DNA of 64,000 bases from Prorocentrum cordatum (Eukaryota; Sar; Dinophyceae; Prorocentrales; Prorocentraceae): assembly GCA_963575745.1 (NCBI GenBank), contig CAUYUJ010021137.1:195352-259351 (forward strand). The letters run 5' to 3'. The notes beneath the pieces were generated by a model. It did no database searches, was not told the DNA's origin, and worked only from the letters and a program-made list of their open reading frames with translations. Within the stretch, counting starts at the first letter, position 1, and every line of letters begins with the position of its first letter. Shown piece after piece: positions 32,150-41,400 of this stretch. The translations under genes and the position numbers were made by a program.

Positions 32150-32616
32150 GACCCGTATCATAAGGATGCGCGGTAAGGTTGCAAGGGCATCGGAGGGCCA
32201 CGTTAAACGGTGTTGAAGCGAGGTTGGCCAGCGAAAGTCGCTGAAGATGGGCCGAATGGGACAAGGATGCCAGGGTACCCTTGGGAAGGTTGCCCATCTT
32301 AACTACAGTCAAACCGTACCGTCGGGGAATTGACCTAAGGAACCCTAAATAAGGAGCGAGGCCCCTTTTTTCCATAAGTTAACCTTCGATTTCCGGTCGA
32401 AAACAGAAGGAAAACCTGAGGCAAGCTGTAAAACACTTAAGGAACGCGGAGCCCCTCCCCAACGAAAAGGGTTCCTTCTTCAGGGCCCCGACTGTATCAT
32501 GAGGCTGCGCGGTAAGGGTGCAAGGGCCTTGGAGGGCCACGTTGACGTTGTTGGAGCGAATGTTGGCCAGCGAAGGTCGCTGAGGAGGGGTCGAAGGGGA
32601 AAGGATGCAAGGGTAC
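32150..32616. repeat. Dispersed repeat X, two direct copies; second interrupted by MITE and Copia
   Basis: Copy 1 (32150-32320) and copy 2 (32490-32616) share TGCGCGGTAAG, GGAGGGCCACGTT, TGTTGGCCAGCGAA and GGATGC(A/C)AGGGTAC. Copy 2 stops at GGGTAC, where the MITE begins, and resumes at 43396 (GTACCCATGGGAAGGTTGCC). A fragment related to the spacer between the copies is at about 52075-52145. Confidence 0.85.
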
Positions 32617-32713
32617 TCCAGATTTCGTAATAAAAGGGAGGGGGTCTGGACCCTCCAAGACAAGCCATTTCAGGCCTCCCCCGTGGGAGAACCCTCCAAA
32701 ACATCGTCCCCAG
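32617..32713 (+). mobile_element. MITE M, left half (split by Copia)
   Basis: Starts TCCAGATTTCGTAATAAAAG after target duplication GTAC (32613-32616) and continues to ATCGTCCCCAG, where the 5' LTR begins. The right half is 43314-43395. The intact relative is 43749-43926. Confidence 0.9.
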
Positions 32714-32970
32714 TGTGAAAGTTAAATTAGCAAGGATGTGAGGTATAGGATGATGTTTAGAATTGTCTATGTTATTGCTCTCATTCGCTCATGCTTGCAT
32801 TCTCTTGTTCACTATTGCCATTTGTGGCTTGGACCCGCCCAGCTGTGGCGGGAGGGTGGACGCATTCTACGACTGTCTAGCTTGACATCGGAATAAGAAC
32901 AGATCATACTCTATATATTCCTTCTTGCATCAAGGAGTTGTGGGTGGAGAGGTTTGGATCATTATTTACA
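32714..32970 (+). repeat. 5' LTR
   Basis: 257 bp with TG...CA ends. Contains GGACCCGCCCAGCTGTGGCG and ACTCTATATATTCC, a plausible TATA region near 32912-32925. Pairs with 43057-43313. Confidence 0.95.
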
Positions 32971-32971
32971 C

Positions 32972-32985
32972 TGGTAGCGTGAGCT
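32972..32985 (+). promoter_or_regulatory. Primer-binding site, initiator-Met-tRNA type
   Basis: TGGTAGCGTGAGCT starts one base after the LTR. Its first seven bases match the usual TGGTAKC start of tRNA-iMet primer sites. Confidence 0.55.
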
Positions 32986-33246
32986 GAATCAGTCCACGGT
33001 ACGAGGATTACATACAGAGTGGCCTTGCAGGCATATATGCTGGCGCTCAATTACATCCTCGCGGTGCTTAACCACTGCGCTCATCAACAGAGCACGGTGA
33101 TCGACAAAACGCTCAAAATCAGTACCTACAACAGCTTGGACGGAGATCGAGATATCAAGAACATCCCGGGCGAGCAGCTGAACTACAGCAACGATCGAGA
33201 CAGCTACTACATCGGTAACAAGCTCAATAGCATCACAGTCATCAAG

Positions 33247-34428
33247 ATGACGTCCAGGCAGCAGCAACAGTTCAATGACGGCCCCCTCTTCGTGGACAAA
33301 GAGGGCGTGGTACACTACAACGGCGACCCATCCTACGGAGAAGAGTTCGAGGAGCGTGCGATACTCGGCTACCACGCGAGCGAGGAGAAGAGCAAGAAGC
33401 TCTATGCGATCAAACTCAAGAACTCTCTGAATGGACGAGCGTGGACACTTACACGAAAGAATGTTGAGATGAGTACGCAAGCAGTTTTGGACGAAGCAGG
33501 TAGTGACCCACTTGCTGCAGTCAAACTAGTGGTAACTACAGTACGACAAGCGTGCGAAAGGATCGCACCACTACAGAAGCAGCAAGCGTTCGAGGAGTAT
33601 TTCTTCCGAGGTTTTCGCAATCGAACGGAGTCTGTGCAGGACTACAAATCGAGACGAGAGACGGAGTACGAGCGGCTCAAGTCACTTTCAACGAACACGA
33701 CAGTCAGCGAGGACCTACGGACATCCTTTCTACTGAAACTAGCGAACATCAGCATGCAAGAGCACAAGGCAATCCTTGGCCAATGCAACAACGAATACAT
33801 CTGGGACGACGTGACGGCGGCCATGCTGATACAGCTGGACAGCACAGGCCGAGACGATCGTGGACATGGACGATACGGAGCCTACCCGGTGGACTACGAC
33901 GACGAAGAAGGAGAAGCTCTACTCGGAGATGAATGTGCACCGTGCGATGAAGACGTTTTCCCGAGTGATGAGGACTACGACGCACTTGCAGCGGACATCG
34001 ACGAGTTCGAGGGAGTGATTGATGACGTAGACCCGGACGAGATCAGCCAGGAGGAGTGCGACACCCTGCCGACGGAGGCTCAACGTCTTGGCTTGGAAGC
34101 TGGACGGCGCAACCACAAGCCCAACTACAAGCAGGCCCGGGAGCGGCTTGCTCAGAGCAAGTCGAATAGAGGCTGGAAAGCCAACATCAACAAGCAGGGC
34201 TCTATCAAGATGGACAGCAAACAGGCTGAGGATAAGCTGAAGCAGATCAAGGCGCGCACGAAGTGCAACGCGTGCCACAAGAAGGGTCACTGGAATGGTG
34301 ACCCCGAGTGCGAAAAGACGAGGTCACCAGCGAGTGGATCCAGTACGCTACAACGTGGAGGACGAGGAGGCGGACGTGGAGGACGAAGCTTTCACGGACG
34401 ACCTGGAAGTTTTCTACGACGAGCTTGA
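33247..34428 (+). CDS. gag: Copia gag with CCHC zinc knuckle
   Basis: Start chosen at ATG 33247 (MTSRQQQQFNDGPLFVDKEG); the frame is open from 33019. The sequence FEERAILGYHASEEK and later LTRKNVEMSTQAVLDEAGSD, FFRGFRNRTESVQDYKSRRE, look like the capsid region of Copia gag (UBN2-like). An acidic stretch follows. The zinc knuckle CNACHKKGHWNGDPEC (34264-34311) is C-x2-C-x4-H-x5-C, the RNA-packaging motif. The listed frame ends at TGA 34426-34428 in Gly/Arg repeats. In the next frame the same DNA encodes a less biased acidic tail (VEDEEADVEDEAFTDDLE), so an indel near 34320 may have changed the true C-terminus. Confidence 0.85.
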   Translation: MTSRQQQQFNDGPLFVDKEGVVHYNGDPSYGEEFEERAILGYHASEEKSKKLYAIKLKNSLNGRAWTLTRKNVEMSTQAVLDEAGSDPLAAVKLVVTTVRQACERIAPLQKQQAFEEYFFRGFRNRTESVQDYKSRRETEYERLKSLSTNTTVSEDLRTSFLLKLANISMQEHKAILGQCNNEYIWDDVTAAMLIQLDSTGRDDRGHGRYGAYPVDYDDEEGEALLGDECAPCDEDVFPSDEDYDALAADIDEFEGVIDDVDPDEISQEECDTLPTEAQRLGLEAGRRNHKPNYKQARERLAQSKSNRGWKANINKQGSIKMDSKQAEDKLKQIKARTKCNACHKKGHWNGDPECEKTRSPASGSSTLQRGGRGGGRGGRSFHGRPGSFLRRA

Positions 34429-34434
34429 TTCGCA

Positions 34435-35427
34435 ATGGCGACCGCGGTCAAGCTGCTGATGGCGGACAGCTCGATGGACATGACCGCCATACAGATTGTC
34501 AGCGACCAGTTGGCAAGCATAGACGTGGCGATGGAGGAGATCACGAGTCTGACGAAGGTGAGAATCGACACCGAGGAGCAGATCGTGAACACCTACGCGG
34601 TATCAGCAGCAGGAGACCAGCCGAACTTCCAAGAGAGGATCGACCAGGCACACGAAGCATACCCAGTACCTGGAGAGCATCGAACACAAGAATCTGACGA
34701 ACCCCTGCGCACTCCAGTGAGCTCAACGAGCAGACCTACACCAGGGACGTGGTCGAGGACGGATCCCAGCAGACCAAGTACAGACTACCTGGAAGAAGAC
34801 AACACAGAGACCGACCTACAGAAGATACGAGAGCGTGCAGAGCAGATCGCAGCGCTATGGGTAAGCTGCGAGAACATGGAAGCGGCCTACGGAGACTATA
34901 TGGAGTTCTGTTTGGACTGGGCCCTACATCGCTTCCAGCAGCTCATGCACATCACCATGGAGATGGCGCCGAACGGTCTCAGGAATATGGCCTACGATCA
35001 ATGCCAAGCAGCCCGGGACAGGACCTCGGAGCTTCGTGACATCGTAAGGAGCACTTGCGAGCGCCTACCGATTGGAGTACGACCGACATGGTTGTGGACG
35101 CAACGCCGAGCTGGAACCAACTACGCTCCAGAAGGAATTGGGCGGCAGCAACCTTGCGAGGAGCTGGAAGAAATCGAAGCCTACGCAATACGGAAAGGAC
35201 CTTTTCCAGATGGACATGCTGTACTGGACACTGCGTGCCTACGTGGATGTGGAGGTTCAATATCACTGGACGGCTACACAGAGGACGGCAGAGTCACCAC
35301 GCGGATGAGAGGATCATCCATGCGCTTCCGAGGCGTGAATGATAGCACCCCGGTCATGGCAGAAGGAGAACAAGAGGTGACGGCTGGACTTGCCGGAGCT
35401 GACGTGAACCTACGCTTCCAGAGGTAG
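34435..35427 (+). CDS. Copia pol segment with aspartic protease
   Basis: Same frame as gag, seven bases past its stop. The N-terminal ~250 residues are helical and charged with no family recognised. The protease active site is at AVLDTACLRGCGG (Asp codon 35227). It corresponds to the D-T/S-G/A triad of retroviral-type proteases, with Ala in the third place, as some Copia members show. MRFRGVNDSTPVMAEGE that follows fits the flap-side strand. TAG 35425-35427 stops the frame, but the next codons (PKSKTPILLSIHQLEELD) continue the protease tail in frame, so this is a nonsense mutation inside a longer pol. Confidence 0.75.
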   Translation: MATAVKLLMADSSMDMTAIQIVSDQLASIDVAMEEITSLTKVRIDTEEQIVNTYAVSAAGDQPNFQERIDQAHEAYPVPGEHRTQESDEPLRTPVSSTSRPTPGTWSRTDPSRPSTDYLEEDNTETDLQKIRERAEQIAALWVSCENMEAAYGDYMEFCLDWALHRFQQLMHITMEMAPNGLRNMAYDQCQAARDRTSELRDIVRSTCERLPIGVRPTWLWTQRRAGTNYAPEGIGRQQPCEELEEIEAYAIRKGPFPDGHAVLDTACLRGCGGSISLDGYTEDGRVTTRMRGSSMRFRGVNDSTPVMAEGEQEVTAGLAGADVNLRFQR

Positions 35428-36340
35428 CCGAAGTCAAAGACGCCAATACTGCTGAGCATCCACCAGCTGGAGGAGCTCGACACAGTGATATACATCAAGG
35501 ATCAGAAGGCGGACTTCAAGGCGATCAACAAGTACGGAGTGCCTCTGAACAAGACGGAGAAGGGACACCTGACGATCTCGCTCAAGGAGTGGCCGAAGAA
35601 AGAAACGACAAAGATCGAGCCATCAGTAACGTCCGACGGGATCGACATCGGGAATGCGGAGGTCCAGGAGATCGATAAGGGCATCCTACGGCGGAAGCAG
35701 AGGAAGCAGATCGGGACGTGGGAGAAGGAGATTCAGGACAAGCTGGACAAGTGCCAGCAGATCGTGGACACGCTGAAGGCGGACCCAGAGGAGAAGCGGC
35801 CCATCATCTGCGAGCTCTACGCAGGTGGCATGGCAGCCACATCAGAAGCTCAGCAGCGGCGGCATCCAGTGACGAGGCCGAGGGACATCCTGATCGGGGA
35901 CGACCTGCTGGACGCGAAGTCGCAGAATACCGTCCTGAAGCAGCTGAACGAGGATGACCCCTGCGTGACCATTGTGGGTTTCCCCTGCGACCCGTTCACG
36001 AACATATCCCACATGTTCCCGAAGGACGCGAAGATGCGCAAGTTGGCGATCGGCATGAAGCACCTGCAGTTTGTCAAGAAGATCTGGCTCAACTGCAAGC
36101 GCCGAGGAGCTCATGTGCTACTGGAGAACCCATTGACGTCGAGAGCCTGGCAGCTTATGCCATGGCTGGGCTCAGAGTTCGCAAGCGCGATGATGCACCA
36201 ATGCGCCGAGGGAAGCAACCTGGTGGACTTCATGGGCGATCCGGTCAAGAAACCGACGAGGTTCCTGACGACGGCCATCATGCTCGGCAAGAAGCTCAAC
36301 AACATCAGGTGTGACGAGCAGCACGTACACACGAGCGTGA
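35428..36340 (+). CDS. Methyltransferase-like domain inside Copia pol
   Basis: Continues the protease frame after TAG 35425. Motifs match the C5-cytosine methyltransferase fold in order: ICELYAGGMAATSE (35805-35846) for the SAM-binding motif I, TIVGFPCDPFTNIS (35968-36009) for motif IV with the catalytic-type Pro-Cys (Cys codon 35986), and AHVLLENPLTSRAW (36109-36150) for the ENV-like motif VI (Glu codon 36124). No target-recognition domain or motif X is obvious, and the domain is only ~250 residues, so DNA methylation activity is unproven. Cytosine methyltransferases carried by eukaryotic retrotransposons, including dinoflagellate ones, have been reported. After about 36340 the coding frame moves to the next frame (VNCTEELAKAILDGTEDQ). 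Confidence 0.6.
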
Positions 36341-36370
36341 TCAACAGGCCGAAGGGAACAGCAGAGCCTT

Positions 36371-37480
36371 GTGAACTGCACCGAGGAGCTGGCCAAGGCG
36401 ATCTTGGACGGCACCGAGGATCAGCGGGACCTCGAGAACCAACATGGTGGCTACGCCCGGTACGCCAATAACTTCGACGACATCGACTGTGACGAGTTCG
36501 AGGCCAACCCTGCGGAGACGAAGGCGCCGATGCACGCTAGCGCGGCGGCGATCTTCAGCAAACATGGCGAGAACATCGAGATGTCGGAATGGACGGCGGC
36601 GCCACCACTCATGCGAGCAGCTATAAAGAAGATACACGAGAACCATTCACATTGACCCTACAAGGAGTCACTGGTACGGTATCTACAGCATGGTGGAGCT
36701 AGCCGACGAGCGGCACAAGCAGCACGTCTCTTCAGATGCACGACATGTGAAGAGCAGGCTCGGACGGCAGCGAGACCTACGGCAGCTCAGCCTAAGGTTA
36801 AGGACTTGAACGAAGCCATCAGCATGGACTTCATGATCATACCCGACCTGGACAAGAACATGCACGTGGTGCTTGTTATCGTGGACGTGGCCTCGGACTT
36901 CACCGTGGCGATCTACACGTGTCCCGGATCGAGACCTACGGCAGAGTTAGCAAAGAAGGCTTTCGAACTCGGATGGCTTACCTGGGCCGGGCCACCACGC
37001 ATCGTGGAGCAGGACCAGGACTCTACCTTTATGGGCGAGTTCGAGACGCTATGCAACGACCTGGGCATTGTGATCAACAATGCGGCTCCAGAGGCTCACT
37101 GGCAGATGGGCAAAGTAGAAAGGAAGATACGATACCTGAAGGAGATGACGACGAGTGTCTTCAACGCTGGGGACGTTCGTGGTCAAGATTCGGTTGCAGC
37201 AGCAGTACGTGGCATGGCCAACGCGTGCAATCAACTTGTCAGCACGGCAGGCTTTTCACCACAGCAATGGGTACTTGGAGCTGGACACCGACTGCCTGCA
37301 AGTTTGGCGAATCCCAACAACGACCCAGCAGTGGTTTCACGAGTGGCCGAGAATACATCATTCTGGAACCGACTACACCTTCAACAAATCTGTTCGGAAT
37401 CCTTTTTCAAGGCAGCAAACTCATCAGCATTGAGACGGACAGTTCTGGCGAGGACGAGGCCCCAGCCAGGGCCATTTCAG
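36371..37480 (+). CDS. Copia integrase (with in-frame TGA)
   Basis: After a linker, the HHCC zinc domain is readable across TGA 36653-36655: IHENHSH before it, and LFRCTTCEEQ after it. The catalytic core gives the D,D-35-E triad: SMDFMIIPD (first Asp), EQDQDSTFMGEFE (second Asp) and QMGKVERKIRY (Glu). Between the last two are 35-36 residues including the usual NAAPEAHWQ. The frame continues without a break into the region before RT. The TGA is one C-to-T step from CGA. This integrase would insert the cDNA copy; here it is inactive unless the stop is read through. Confidence 0.85.
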
Positions 37481-39019
37481 CAAGGTGATTTACGGATGGT
37501 TTGGCGATCTGATAACCTGAAGCGCAACCTTCATGCGCGATGGCATGGACCTGCCCGGTGCCCGGGCAAGGATGAGCACGGTGACTGGCTGGTCCATAAC
37601 AGGATCCCGATCCTAAGTTCACCCAGTCTCCGTCGAAGGGCGACTGAGCACGAGGTGAGCACCATGCAGTTTACCGACCTGTTTTCAGATGGCGGACCTG
37701 CACGTGGACGAGCTGGTCAACGGGGTTTTCTGGACCTTCGAGGTCAACAGTATAACCCAGCACGAGATGATCAACAGCCAGACCAGCAGCCAGATCAACG
37801 GCCAGATCAGCAGCCAGATCAACATCAAGATCACCGAGATCCAGGACATCAGCAGCATCCTGGACAGGGTGATGTTCCACCACAGCCAGCAGGAGGACAA
37901 GGTGATGCACCATCGAGTGCATCGACGACGGCACCAGCAGCACCTGCTCAGGGCAACGTGGAGCTGACGAAGCCAGCGGACAGCAGGAAGCGACGATCGG
38001 AAGTGGTACACGATAACGACGTGATGCCAATGCGTCAGAGGCTGGACGACGATTACGAGATAGTACCAGCTGATCAAGATCAAGCGGAGGAAGATCTACG
38101 AGCACGACTTGTTCGAGCGCACCAAGCTTGGGACACCATCTTGGGAGCCGTGGCGGCCAGCAGCCAGGGCAAGATTCACCTGAGGCAGCTGGACAATGTC
38201 AGGAACGCCCCTCTTCTACCTGACCCGACACCTGGGCACAAGATCGAGAGGCGGCGGCTTTTCAACTTGGACACGCGCGACCTGGTTCAAGATATCTCGA
38301 GAGTGGACTGGATAGCCAATCCTCAGATCATCGACGATGTGGCATCGCAAGACCCCATCACGATCATCGAGGAGATCACTCTGGGAAAGGAAGAGGAAGC
38401 TGGAGATGGACCAGGAGGTGGCCAACAGCCTGCAGCAGCCCCGCAGGAGCCTACCAATACTGACGAGACCATGGAGGAACCTGAGGTGAAGCGCGGGGGC
38501 AAGAAGCACACTAAGAAGGACCTGAAGCTCAAGCAGACCAAGAGGGGCGACGCCCAGGACGATCGAGCTCAACTTCGAGTACCTGCCAGGATCCAGGGGC
38601 ACATGGATGAACGCCAGAAGGCGGAGGAAACGGCAGCAGTACCAGCAGAGGTACCGCAAGATCAGCGGGCTACATCATCGTCAAGTACGCGACAGCCTGC
38701 GCAGGGCAAGCGACAGGAGCACCCAGTCACGCTCAAGGAGTTCTTACTGGACGGTGTGCCGATCAGCATCAAACGAGCCCGGGGACAAACTGGGCCAGTC
38801 AGGCAGCTGGCAGATACACCGCTGCTCGTCGAGGCGTTCGCGGCCGAGCGGATGTGCAGCCAACCGACGAGAGCTAACAAGCATCAGGAGATCAACTTGA
38901 AGACGCTGGGCGATGATAAGCTCAAGTGGAAGAAGATGCAGCAGGCGGTGGAGAAGGAATGGAACACATGGTGCAAGCACGATGCAGCAACCCACATATC
39001 AGGAGCAGCAGTCGACTAG
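37481..39019 (+). CDS. Copia pol linker between integrase and RT
   Basis: Same frame as the integrase. QQGDLRMVWRSDNLKRNLHARWHGPARCPGK resembles the SH3-like C-terminal integrase module of Copia (it keeps the basic W-rich pattern). A Gln/Asp/Pro-rich low-complexity segment (37745-37900, built on GATCAGCAGCCA-like repeats) and a Lys-rich segment follow. Near the end, KKMQQAVEKEWNTWCKHDAA is the start of the RT domain. TAG 39017-39019 interrupts just after this, and coding continues in frame beyond it. Confidence 0.7.
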   Translation, partial: QGDLRMVWRSDNLKRNLHARWHGPARCPGKDEHGDWLVHNRIPILSSPSLRRRATEHEVSTMQFTDLFSDGGPARGRAGQRGFLDLRGQQYNPARDDQQPDQQPDQRPDQQPDQHQDHRDPGHQQHPGQGDVPPQPAGGQGDAPSSASTTAPAAPAQGNVELTKPADSRKRRSEVVHDNDVMPMRQRLDDDYEIVPADQDQAEEDLRARLVRAHQAWDTILGAVAASSQGKIHLRQLDNVRNAPLLPDPTPGHKIERRRLFNLDTRDLVQDISRVDWIANPQIIDDVASQDPITIIEEITLGKEEEAGDGPGGGQQPAAAPQEPTNTDETMEEPEVKRGGKKHTKKDLKLKQTKRGDAQDDRAQLRVPARIQGHMDERQKAEETAAVPAEVPQDQRATSSSSTRQPAQGKRQEHPVTLKEFLLDGVPISIKRARGQTGPVRQLADTPLLVEAFAAERMCSQPTRANKHQEINLKTLGDDKLKWKKMQQAVEKEWNTWCKHDAATHISGAAVD

Positions 39020-39918
39020 GTCGACCCGGACAAGATCCTAAGCTCCAAGGTGGTCTGGACCGATAAGGACCCCACGACCTTCGAGCCGAAGGCCAGGATC
39101 TGTGGGAGAGGCTACGAGGAGGAGTTTGACGACAAGCTACGACAGGACTCACCTACAGTCTCGGCACAGATGACGTTACTCCTGTGCAGCATCGTATCGA
39201 GCCTCAAATTAGACCTAGTCATCGCAGATGTGAAGGGAGCCTCTCCGCAAGGCAAAGCCATCACAGGCGAGCTCTACTTCCGTATCCCGACGAACCTCGG
39301 GAAGTACAACATCCCGGGAGTGAAGGCAGGCGACCAGCTGAAGTTAAACAAGAGCATCTACCGGACCAACGATGCAGCTCGTGCGTGGTATGTGGCTCTA
39401 CGCGAGACGCTCGTGAAGCTTGGATGGGAAGGCCTGAGCTTCGAGCCCGCGACCTTCATCAAGCGCAATGCGGAGGGCACGATCATCGGGATCATGTGCG
39501 TGCACGTGGATGACTTCCTCATGGGTATCAAGCAGGACGACCCCGAGGGCGCCAAGATCATGAAGGACCTGCAGAAGGAGATCGACTTTGGCGAGGTCAA
39601 TACGCGAGGAAAGAGCAGGCGACGTTCTGTGGCAGGGCCCACAAGCAGGACAAGGACGGCAGCATCAACGTCACCATGGAGGCCTACGTGAAGTCGATGC
39701 AGACTGCACGTATCTCCAGAGAGCGCAGCAAGGCACCAGATAGCGCCTTGACCCATGCAGAGCATCGTGGACTACGAATGGTAGTTGGACAACTGAAATG
39801 GGCTGCGCGAGTGATATGCTTCGAAGAGGCCTTCGAGGCATCCCGACTGGCACCTGCGCTGGGAGCTCCGACGGTGAAGGACCTACAGGACGGCAACGCG
39901 GCCATCAGGCGGATATAG
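39020..39918 (+). CDS. Copia reverse transcriptase
   Basis: After TAG 39017, KVVWTDKD, KARICGRGYEEEF, DSPTVSAQ and LDLVIADVKGASPQGK follow the Copia RT consensus; the last carries the first catalytic Asp. LNKSIYRTNDAARAWY precedes the catalytic pair HVDDFLMGI (39500-39526). Around 39605-39620 (GGAAAG) the frame moves by one. Coding resumes as QATFCGRAHKQDKDGSINVT and VKSMQTARISRERSK, and TAG 39916 stops it. Both shift and stop are within the thumb/connection, so this RT is inactive as it stands. Confidence 0.85.
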
Positions 39919-41400
39919 AAGCGGGACGACTTGCTGATCAGGTCCTCAGCAGGCCTGACCCTGGGGGAGACCATGGTGATCAGTGTCACGGACAGGGCTT
40001 TCGACAATCTGCCGAAGCACAGATCACAACGCGGACACTTCATCATGCTGGGCGACCAGAAGATCAACGAGGACCACAGCAACAAGTACAAGGTACACTG
40101 CATTGGGTGGCAGTCCTCCAAGATTCAACGAGTGGTGCGCTCTACTCTATCTGCGGAGGCCTACTCATGTGCGGATTCAGTGGACATGTTGATATGGACG
40201 AGATCGACTCTGGCGGAGATCCTGTATCTGGAGATGGACATGACCGAGATTGTGCACGACACCTGCCCGGTGAAATGCATTTCGGTGACCGACTGCAAGA
40301 GCCTACACGACACGATCACAAAGGAGAAGATTTCTATGACGGACAGGAGGCTTTCTTTGGAAGCGGCTATATTGCGGCAGTCACTCAAAGAGGTCAGCAT
40401 CAACTGGGTCAAGAGTGAGCAGATGCTAGCGGACTGTTTGACAAAAGTACTTCCAGGAGGCTACGCGAGGAAGATAGTTACATCAAATGTGTGGACTCTT
40501 GGGCCTGATGACAGGGCACCATCAATACGCGGACGAAAGCTTGTTGGACCAGAGAAGGTGGCAGCCAACAAGGAGGTAGACGAGCTGAACGCGAAGATGG
40601 CCAAGTACGTCGAACAGGAGCTGTACGATGACACCGGGAAGGACGACGAGGAGATCTCTACGTGGCCGGTGGAGACGTACAACTACGTGGACGAGTGCTT
40701 CTACGTCGACAAGGACGAGGTTCAAGATGAGGACTACGTCGAGGCATTCTACACGGCAGAACTGACGGACAACTACCTGATGCAGAGGAGTGGCGCGCAG
40801 AGAACCATCCAGATACCTGACCAAGCTGTAGTTCTGTTTCAACTTTGTGCACTCGCAGTGTATGGAGTTTGTCTTTCGATGTCTCCTGCGGTGGTGACGG
40901 TAGTCTCTATCATCGCGGGCATCATCATATTTATTTGCGTAATGAAGCCTAAGCAGAACGACGACGAGGACGTGTTTGATCCGATGGAGGTGGATAGTTC
41001 AAGCAGCGACAACCTGTTCAAGCCGGAGTCGCCCGAGAAGCAGGTCAAGGTCAAATCCAGGACGGCGAAGGCTACGCCGAAAACTACAACGACAACACTC
41101 GCAGTACGAGCCGATCCAGCGACCTATGACGACGAGATCATGGGAGATGGACCAATTATGCTGGGAGATAGTGCTCTACTGAGACAGTGGTTGGAGACCA
41201 TGGGACCGACGATAATCAGGAGTGGCAAGTACGAGGGCGACAGCTATGAGACGATCTACACGAAGGACAGGCACTACGCAAATTGCCTAGGACGGTGTCT
41301 CAAGCTGGACGCAGACGAGAGCAGGAGTTCTAGTCTCGACCCGAGCATCAAGGTTTACATTGCATACAGCATCATCAAGTCAGCAGTACGTGTGCGCTGA
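39919..41400 (+). CDS. Copia RNase H plus membrane-spanning C-terminal extension
   Basis: The RNase H active residues are visible: ISVTDRAFD (Asp), STLSAEAYSCAD (Glu), SVTDCKSLHD (Asp), and MLADCLTKVLP at the usual Copia pol end (about 40455). The frame then runs on for about 310 residues. It has an acidic segment, then a hydrophobic hairpin-like span (AVVLFQLCALAVYGVCLSM then AVVTVVSIIAGIIIFICVM, 40828-40947) followed by a Lys/Asp-rich tail. Near the end is IIRSGKYEGDSYETIY, a G-K-Y-x-G pattern seen in ExoX-like/DUF3820-type modules. TGA is at 41398-41400. The extension is intact although pol upstream is broken. The two membrane spans suggest an envelope-like or membrane-anchoring role; that is inference. 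Confidence 0.75.
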   Translation, partial: KRDDLLIRSSAGLTLGETMVISVTDRAFDNLPKHRSQRGHFIMLGDQKINEDHSNKYKVHCIGWQSSKIQRVVRSTLSAEAYSCADSVDMLIWTRSTLAEILYLEMDMTEIVHDTCPVKCISVTDCKSLHDTITKEKISMTDRRLSLEAAILRQSLKEVSINWVKSEQMLADCLTKVLPGGYARKIVTSNVWTLGPDDRAPSIRGRKLVGPEKVAANKEVDELNAKMAKYVEQELYDDTGKDDEEISTWPVETYNYVDECFYVDKDEVQDEDYVEAFYTAELTDNYLMQRSGAQRTIQIPDQAVVLFQLCALAVYGVCLSMSPAVVTVVSIIAGIIIFICVMKPKQNDDEDVFDPMEVDSSSSDNLFKPESPEKQVKVKSRTAKATPKTTTTTLAVRADPATYDDEIMGDGPIMLGDSALLRQWLETMGPTIIRSGKYEGDSYETIYTKDRHYANCLGRCLKLDADESRSSSLDPSIKVYIAYSIIKSAVRVR

